Source of the DNA: Diadophis punctatus similis
Taxonomy: Eukaryota; Chordata; Lepidosauria; Squamata; Dipsadidae
NCBI GenBank assembly: GCA_023053685.1
Contig: JALIGW010000005.1
Span: forward strand, 31,276,480-31,340,479
Length of the DNA: 64,000 nucleotides
Direction of reading: 5' to 3'
In this document: piece after piece, positions 58,138 through 64,000 of the stretch
Layout of the letters: each line of letters starts with the position of its first letter
Position numbering within the stretch: the stretch's first letter is position 1
The notes under the pieces: model-generated
Database searches by the model: none
What the model was told of the DNA's origin: nothing
What the model saw: the letters and a program-made list of their open reading frames with translations, nothing else
Made by a program: the position numbers and the translations under genes

Positions 58138-58597
58138 TCTTGGTTCTCCTATCTGATTGCTTGCTTCTTCATCTCCTGTGAGTTATTTTCACTATTTTTG
58201 TACTCCCTTTTTGTTTTTGCTTTGGCTCATCCTCCCTCCTGGGCGAAAAAAAAAAAAAAAGCCGCAAATTGCCCTTTTGCAGCGCCGCGGCGCTCGGGCT
58301 CCCTGAATCAGACCGGTGCTTGCACCCCTGATTGGCTAGGAGAGGGGGAGCTGAGAGGACTGTTTTTCCTCCCCCTGAATCTGTGCGGCTGGGCGAGGCA
58401 CAAAGAGCTTGCTCGCCTCCTTCTCACTGCCCGCAGCGGAGCCGGATCAGCTGTTCGGCGGTCCGCTTGCTCTCCGCGCCATTTTCGAGCTTTTTCCTTG
58501 CCGGCCGGGAGCAATTCAAATTTCCCGCCCTTTTCGCCAGCTGGCTCGCGGCGGCCATTTTATTGGGCAATTTTTACCGGCGATTTTTCCCGCTCCG

Positions 58598-60296
58598 ATG
58601 GCAGAGGCTTCTGCAACTACTTCGTCCTCCCGGCAATCCAGTAAGCAGCAGCAGAAGACGGCTAAGACCCACAAGCAGGTCGAAGCCATAGTGCACGCTC
58701 CCGCGGAGGCCCCTCGGGCGAACCTGGCACCGGCTTCCAAGGCACTCGAGCGTGACGAGCGGAGGCGCGATCGGGCGCTCCGCAAGCTAACAAACAAGGC
58801 TGCTCGACGCTCGTCCTCCCTGCCTCCTCCACAGATTTCTCCATCGTCGGGGGGGGAGGACATTGATAGGCTGGATGCCCCGACCTCTGCTTTGGTAAGC
58901 ACCAATGTCTGGGAGGATGGTGGCCTAGTGGCCACACCACTGTTTGCGCCAGAGGAGGTGGCTTCAGCCTTTGGGCCTAGTCAGCCTTCCACTGTGGTCC
59001 CTATGGACAACCTGCCCCAACCTACAGGCACGGCCTTAGCACAACCAGGGCCCAGCTCCTCCCAGCTCCAACCTGGACCTTCGGTTCTACCTGGCCAACC
59101 TAGCTGGCAAATGCTAGTGGCCTCCACAGTGCAGCAATGCCTTGCCGGATTCCAACAGATGAATTGGCCACCTCAGGCGCCTTCGGGCAGAATTTCCAGC
59201 CGAGCAGCTTCTCAGCCCCTAGAGGGTGAAGACCTCACAGGGGAATACTCTGATGACTCCAGCGAACTCAGTGAACCACCAGAGCTGGAAGAGGGTGAGT
59301 GCGATCCCACTGCCCTGTCAGAGGACGAAGGCCTCAAGCCAGAGCAGCCAGCTTCAGTGGGCCTTTTTCCACCGGCTCTCTTCAAATCTTTGCTGCATAA
59401 GGCCAGGAATGTGGCGGGCCTGCCTACAACTCCGGCGGCTACTGACACCTCTGTTCCTGCCACCAAGGTTCCGGTGTTTTCGGAGCAGCTGCCAGAATCT
59501 GATGTAATACCTGCTCCCAAGATTTTCCTGGACAACGTTCAGCGGCAATATACAGCTCCAGCCTCGGGGCCTATGCCCTCAGCGCAGGATAAGAAGTTTT
59601 TTAACATCGCAGCCGAGCTGGCATGTTTATGGCTTATCGCACCACCGACCGTGGATGTTCCAGTGGCGGCACTACATTCCCCGAATCCAATCCCGGGTGA
59701 CTCCGAGGAGCTCCTGAAACCAGATGATCGTCGTCTGGAACAGACCCTGCTGAAGTCCCATCACGCATCGGCCTGGGCGGTTCGAGCATCTTCGTCTGCT
59801 TCGTTTTTTGCCCGATCTTCCTTGCTGTGGTTACGCCAGCTTCAGGAGCTGATCCCAACTTCAGAGTTTCGGATCCATCAAGACCTCAACAAGGTCATTG
59901 CGGCTACCCAGTTTACGGCGGACGCTACCCTGAGGGCGGCCAGATTTTCCGCCAAATCCATCGCGGCCTCGTTGGACTGCAGACGCACGCCAAAAATGGC
60001 GCCTAGCGACCAAGCCCATTGTGGGCCAGTCACTGTTTGGTGAGGTGTTGGACCCCCTTCTGGTTGAGTCAAAGGACCGTAGGAAGGTGTTACCCTCTTA
60101 TAACAGGAAAGGGTCGTTTCGACATACTCCTTACTCCCGGCGGCCATTTCGGCCGGCCGACCAGGGTTCCAACCAGCCCCGAACCCCAGGTCAGTACGGG
60201 GCAAGGTCCTACTATTCAGATAGATCTGCCAGGGGTAGACCCTACAAACGCCCCTTCAGAGGTTGGGGATCCAAATTTCCTCGTCGCTCCAAGTGA
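58598..60296 (+). pseudogene. DIRS gag-like ORF1, probably frameshifted
   Basis: ORF1 starts at the ATG at 58,598 (MAEASATTSSSRQSS) and runs 481 codons to a stop at 60,041-60,043. It has a Lys/Arg-rich N-terminal part, an acidic and proline-rich middle and a conserved DIRS gag region around SHHASAWAVRASSSASFF and IAATQFTADATLRAA. From about 59,970 the frame offset by one codes what looks like the natural continuation (KWRLATKPIVGQSLFGE and an Arg/Tyr-rich basic tail ending RGWGSKFPRRSK) up to a stop at 60,294-60,296. I infer a small deletion near 59,970. The alternative is recoding, which the family is not known to need there. Confidence 0.75.
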
Positions 60297-62184
60297 GTCG
60301 GGGGGGGAACTGCCTATTGGAGGCAGACTGGCCCTGTTTGCTGATACATGGGATCTCTCCATTCGTGACAAATGGGTTAGGGACACGGTTCGCTTTGGGC
60401 TATCGTTAGAATTCACTAACCCTCCTACTCCAAGTTTTGTCCCCTGTTCAGTTTCCAGGGAGCCATTCAAACGGCTTCTGATGGACCAAGCCATCCAACA
60501 TTTACTAGAGATTAGGGCCGTAGAGCCAGTTCCCAGGTCTCAGAGAGGTCTAGGGGTTTATTCAATTTTGTTCTTAGTTCCTAAGTCCTCAGGGGATTGG
60601 CGCCCCATCCTGGATCTGAAACGGCTCAACCGTTTTGTTAAGTACCGTAAGTTCAAAATGCAATCCCTCCGTTCGATCCTCAGGGCAATCCATCCTGGTG
60701 ATTTCTTAGTCTCCCTAGATTTATCAGAAGCATATCTCCATATTCCCATTAGATCTTCAGACAGACAGTATCTTAGGTTTTGTTTTGCCGGAGGGCATTA
60801 TCAGTATAGAGCCCTTCCCTTTGGGCTTTCCTCCGCACCCAGAGTTTTTACCAAGGTCTTAGCGGCCTTGGAGGCGAGGCTTCGCTCCCAGGGTATATGG
60901 GTCCAGTGCTATCTGGACGATATTTTATTACAAGCCTCCTCCCGTTCTCTCGCAGAGCAGCACCTCCAGATAGCCCTAGACGAACTTCATCATCATGGAT
61001 TTTCTGTTAACCTCAAAAAGAGTTGTCTGATTCCTAACTCCTCCATTCTCCATTTAGGTGCAGTTATCGATTCCCGAGAGTGCAGAGTTTATCTTTCTCA
61101 GGAGCGCCAGGACAGCATCCGGAGCATCATTGACACCATTTCACGGAGCCCCAAGGTTTCGGTGGCACTGCTGGCGACGCTTCTGGGAAAGATGATCTCT
61201 TGTCTCGACATTGTCCCCTGGGCACGTCTGCACTCTAGGGAACTTCAGTGGTTCCTCCTTCCCTTCCAAACCCCGGGCAGAGGGTCTCCGACCTTCAAGG
61301 TCACCGTTCCCCCCGCGGTCCGTAGATCACTTCTCTGGTGGGCTTCCCCGGCGCTTTCCCAGGGGTCCCTGTTTCTCCCTCCTGACAGAGTTATTCTCAC
61401 CACTGATGCCAGCCTGACGGGTTGGGGGGCCCATGTCAATGGTCACCTGGCCCAGGGTACTTGGTCCTCGGCTGAGGCCAACAGCCCCATCAATTTCCTA
61501 GAGCTCAGGACCATTTTTCTAGCGCTCAGGAGGTTCAAGCATCTCCTGTCCGGGTCCCACGTGTTAGTCTTGATGGATAACATTACGGCCAAGGCTCACG
61601 TAAATAGACAAGGGGGGACGCGATCTAAAGCCTTAATGCGGGAGGCCTTACGCCTCGGACTCTGGGCGGAGAGACGTCTCCTCTCTCTCTCTGCTGAGTA
61701 CATCTCGGGAGAGGCGAATAAGAAGGTGGACTGGCTTAGCCGCACGGAGCTGGACCAGTCGGAGTGGCAGCTAAACCCGAGGGTGTTTCAGGATATAGTC
61801 TTCAGGTTTGGAACTCCCCTAATAGACTTATTTGCTACTCCACAGAACTCCCAGCTTCCTCGTTTCTTCTCCCGTTTCCCGTCCAGGGGTGCAGCAGCAG
61901 TCGACGCCCTCCGAGTTCCCTGGCCCCAGGGCCTCCTCTATGCCTTCCCTCCACTTCCTCTGTTACCCAGGGTCATTCAGAAGGTCCTCAGACACAAGGC
62001 GGAAGTCATTCTGATAGCTCCTCACTGGCCGCGGAGGGTCTGGTTCGGGGACCTCCTGCTCCTCTCCCAAGCTCCTCCTTGGAAACTTCCTCCGCTCCAA
62101 GACCTGCTCCTCCAAGGGGAGGTGGTCCATCCGGACGTGCAGTGGTTGCAATTGACCGCCTGGCGGTTGAGCGGGAACTCTTGA
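60007..62184 (+). CDS. DIRS ORF2: reverse transcriptase, RNase H, methyltransferase-like
   Basis: One uninterrupted frame runs from after a stop at 60,004-60,006 to 62,184. RT motifs are LDLSEAYLHIPI, FGLSSAPRVFTKV and the catalytic YLDD at 60,910-60,921. RNase H follows with LTTDASLTGWGAHV (Asp at 61,405), INFLELRTIFLAL and LMDNITAKAHVNRQGG. The C-terminal DLFATPQNSQLPRFFS to LIAPHWPRRVW is the DIRS-specific methyltransferase-like region. The first in-frame ATG (60,481) lies inside conserved sequence, and the frame overlaps the gag tail, so expression by frameshifting or reinitiation is likely. The start is unsettled. Confidence 0.92.
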   Translation, partial: RPSPLWASHCLVRCWTPFWLSQRTVGRCYPLITGKGRFDILLTPGGHFGRPTRVPTSPEPQVSTGQGPTIQIDLPGVDPTNAPSEVGDPNFLVAPSESGGELPIGGRLALFADTWDLSIRDKWVRDTVRFGLSLEFTNPPTPSFVPCSVSREPFKRLLMDQAIQHLLEIRAVEPVPRSQRGLGVYSILFLVPKSSGDWRPILDLKRLNRFVKYRKFKMQSLRSILRAIHPGDFLVSLDLSEAYLHIPIRSSDRQYLRFCFAGGHYQYRALPFGLSSAPRVFTKVLAALEARLRSQGIWVQCYLDDILLQASSRSLAEQHLQIALDELHHHGFSVNLKKSCLIPNSSILHLGAVIDSRECRVYLSQERQDSIRSIIDTISRSPKVSVALLATLLGKMISCLDIVPWARLHSRELQWFLLPFQTPGRGSPTFKVTVPPAVRRSLLWWASPALSQGSLFLPPDRVILTTDASLTGWGAHVNGHLAQGTWSSAEANSPINFLELRTIFLALRRFKHLLSGSHVLVLMDNITAKAHVNRQGGTRSKALMREALRLGLWAERRLLSLSAEYISGEANKKVDWLSRTELDQSEWQLNPRVFQDIVFRFGTPLIDLFATPQNSQLPRFFSRFPSRGAAAVDALRVPWPQGLLYAFPPLPLLPRVIQKVLRHKAEVILIAPHWPRRVWFGDLLLLSQAPPWKLPPLQDLLLQGEVVHPDVQWLQLTAWRLSGNS

Positions 62185-63218
62185 GGCGTCAGAAGATTGA
62201 TGAAAACATCATTGAGGTTCTGCTAGCCTCTAGACGATCCTCCACCAACAGAGTTTATCAGACCACCTGGAGGGTGTTTTGCGAGTGGTGTTCGAGGGAG
62301 GGCATCTCCCCTTTGCATGTGCCGATTCCCATGCTCCTTCGTTTCCTCAGGTTAGGGTTATCCAGGGGTCTCTCCCCTAGTACCCTTAGGTGACAACTGG
62401 CGGCTTTGTCGTCCATTTTGTCTTGTCCTAACGTCCAATCCCTGGCCCACTTGCCTTTAGTCAACAGGTTCCTCAAAGGAGCTTCTAACCTCTGTCCTCC
62501 GGTGATTCACCGGTTCCCTACGTGGGATCTTCCCCTGGTGTTAGAGTCACTTACCGGGCCTCCTTATGAGCCTCTCCGGGAAGCTTCCCTTAGTTCACTG
62601 TCATATAAGATTGCTTTTCTCCTTGCCATTACTTCAGCTAGACGCATTTCAGAGTTGTCAGCCCTTTCGATCCGCAAGGATCTATGTGTCTTCCACCCGG
62701 ATAGAGTGGTACTCAGGTTGGATCCATCCTTCCTCACTAAGGTCAATTCTGTTTTCCATCGTTCCCAGGAACTCATTTTGCCTTCCTTCTGCGCTCACCC
62801 CCGTCACCCCAGGGAGCGCCTTTGGCATTCGCTGGACGTCAGGAGGGCTCTAAAGATCTATCTAGACCGTACAGCTGCCTTCCGTAAATCAGAGGCTCTG
62901 TTGGTCTCCTTCCTTCCTCGCTCCATGGGTCTCAAAGTCTCATCTCCTTCAATTGGCAGATGGATCCGGGCCACTATAGCTAAGGCCTATACCTTAGCGG
63001 GTCAGCCGGTCCCGGATAATATTACCGCTCACTCCACACGCAGTGCTTCCACTTCCGCGGCCTGGAAAACTCAAGCTTCCCTGGAGGAGGTGTGTCGTGC
63101 GGCGACCTGGGTGTCGCCGTCCCAATTCATTCGACACTACAAAATAGACTCTTATGCCTCGGCTGAGGCGGCCTTTGGTAGACGGGTACTACAACAGGTG
63201 GTGGCGCCTCTGTCCTAG
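61764..63218 (+). pseudogene. DIRS ORF3: tyrosine recombinase, one in-frame stop
   Basis: The frame overlaps the end of ORF2 by about 420 nt and is open to 63,218 apart from TGA at 62,391-62,393. The N-terminal SAM-like region holds IEVLLASRRSSTNRVYQTTW. The catalytic part holds Arg in SARRISEL (Arg codon at 62,643), HxxR in AHSTRSAS (His at 63,030, Arg at 63,039) and the nucleophilic Tyr in RHYKID (63,138). The set R-H-R-Y is complete. The TGA follows AGG and may be a CpG transition, but I see only this copy. No ATG precedes the core, so translation is probably coupled to ORF2. Confidence 0.88.
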
Positions 63219-63277
63219 GGTTCCTGGTTCCTTCTTGGCAGGTGCTTCCCTCCCGAGGGACTTGGCTTTGGTATGTC

Positions 63278-63368
63278 CCTATCTGAAGGCTAGCTTCAAC
63301 CTCCAATGGAGAATGGGCGTTTACTTACCTTGATACGCCCGTTCTCGTTGGTTGAAGCTAGCCTTCAG
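63278..63368 (+). repeat. DIRS internal complementary region
   Basis: The left part (63,278-63,313) is the reverse complement of the outer left terminus, and the right part (63,314-63,368) the reverse complement of the outer right terminus, joined head to head. In the DIRS model this serves as the template for closing the circular intermediate. Confidence 0.93.
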
Positions 63369-63533
63369 TCCCACCCGCTTTGGTTTTTTTCTGGTTGGCT
63401 CGGTTGCCTTTTTTCCTTGCATTGTTCTTGTTACCTAATAAACACCTTGATTATTCTACTCATGGCCTGTCAGTCTCTTCCCTTCGGGGCCTGGGGGTGT
63501 TCTTCTCTCCCTTATTACCTTTAACAGGCACAA

Positions 63534-63711
63534 TCCACGTCGAGTCTACATTCCATCTTCGTCTAAAACTGGGCCTGGAACCAACATGGCGGACAGAGGC
63601 TCAGTTTCTGATTGGTAGACTCAGTCCTTCATGTGATTGGCTGTGGATCACCCTATCTGAAGGCTAGCTTCAACCAACGAGAACGGGCGTATCAAGGTAA
63701 GTAAACGCCCA
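63534..63711 (-). repeat. DIRS right inverted terminal repeat
   Basis: It is the reverse complement of the left repeat, with a right-specific extension CGGGCGTATCAAGGTAAG to CGCCCA that is mirrored in the internal complementary region. The extension contains AAG|GTAAGT, a consensus 5' splice site, at 63,694-63,702. Confidence 0.92.
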
Positions 63712-64000
63712 ATAACTTTAAAAGTTTAAATTTTCTAGACCTGAAATAATAAAAAAAACATTCTCCTTTTGTGGAAATCAGTGTTCTTTTTAAGGCTGGA
63801 ACCATATGTGCTGTTACTGGTGAACAGGTTCAATTGAGCCCAGTGGAGTACTTACCAGTAAATTGTGAGCACAAAGGACTGTGCTTGAATGATTTAACTG
63901 TAGATTGTCTTCCCTGACAATAAGAAGAAAGTTATGTAGCTTTTACATCATAAGCAATTGACATTTGAAAATGAAATGGAACAGATTCAGCAATATTAGA
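63712..64000. other. Right flank of the DIRS element
   Basis: AT-rich host DNA up to the window edge; nothing recognised. Confidence 0.5.

Larger units (their letters stand above)
57984..63711 (+). mobile_element. DIRS-type tyrosine-recombinase retrotransposon, near complete
   Basis: This 5.73-kb element has inverted terminal repeats, three overlapping coding regions (gag, RT/RNase H with a methyltransferase-like tail, tyrosine recombinase) and an internal complementary region before the right repeat. That layout defines DIRS: reverse-transcribed genomes circularise at the internal region and integrate by tyrosine recombinase, without a target-site duplication. None is visible here. The two terminal repeats remain very similar, so the copy looks young, but gag is frameshifted and the recombinase has one in-frame stop, so this copy is probably not autonomous. 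Confidence 0.95.

Overview
The window reads as vertebrate nuclear DNA, most likely from a squamate reptile and probably a snake. It holds one large split gene in a background of tRNA-derived SINEs with a (AAAT)n tail of the Sauria type, BovB/RTE, CR1-L3 (Snake1-like), L2/CR1-like and L1 LINE remnants, hAT and Tc1/mariner MITEs, a SPIN-family hAT, a Ty3/gypsy pol remnant and a near-complete DIRS element. The CR1-L3 3' ends that run into ATTCT-type repeats, and the long (ATTCT)n array, are the snake-leaning signs. Nothing bacterial is present.

Region 2.06-34.7 kb, minus strand: a complete FHIP2A (FAM160B1) gene. I could place 17 coding exons with GT-AG borders. They join in phase to a 762-codon frame that starts in a CpG-rich promoter at about 34.4-35.06 kb and stops at 2,060. 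All mobile elements between 2 and 34.6 kb lie in its introns.

Region 35-49 kb: intergenic DNA made mostly of mobile-element debris. It includes a BovB RT fragment, a second non-LTR RT remnant, nested mariner MITEs, a hAT MITE with a three-hairpin core, and two MITEs that each carry a long inverted duplication of their own left end plus left flank. A second CpG-rich island at 48.8-49.2 kb may be the promoter of a rightward neighbour. ABLIM1 would be expected from the human gene order, but this was not confirmed by sequence.

Region 49-58 kb: AT-rich DNA without recognisable exons, with a small hAT MITE and a SPIN-family element (exact 8-bp target duplication, unusual GC-rich centre).

Region 57.98-63.71 kb: a DIRS-type tyrosine-recombinase retrotransposon. 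It has both inverted terminal repeats, the internal complementary region, and gag, RT/RNase H/methyltransferase-like and recombinase frames. Two coding breaks are visible: a probable frameshift in gag and one in-frame stop in the recombinase.
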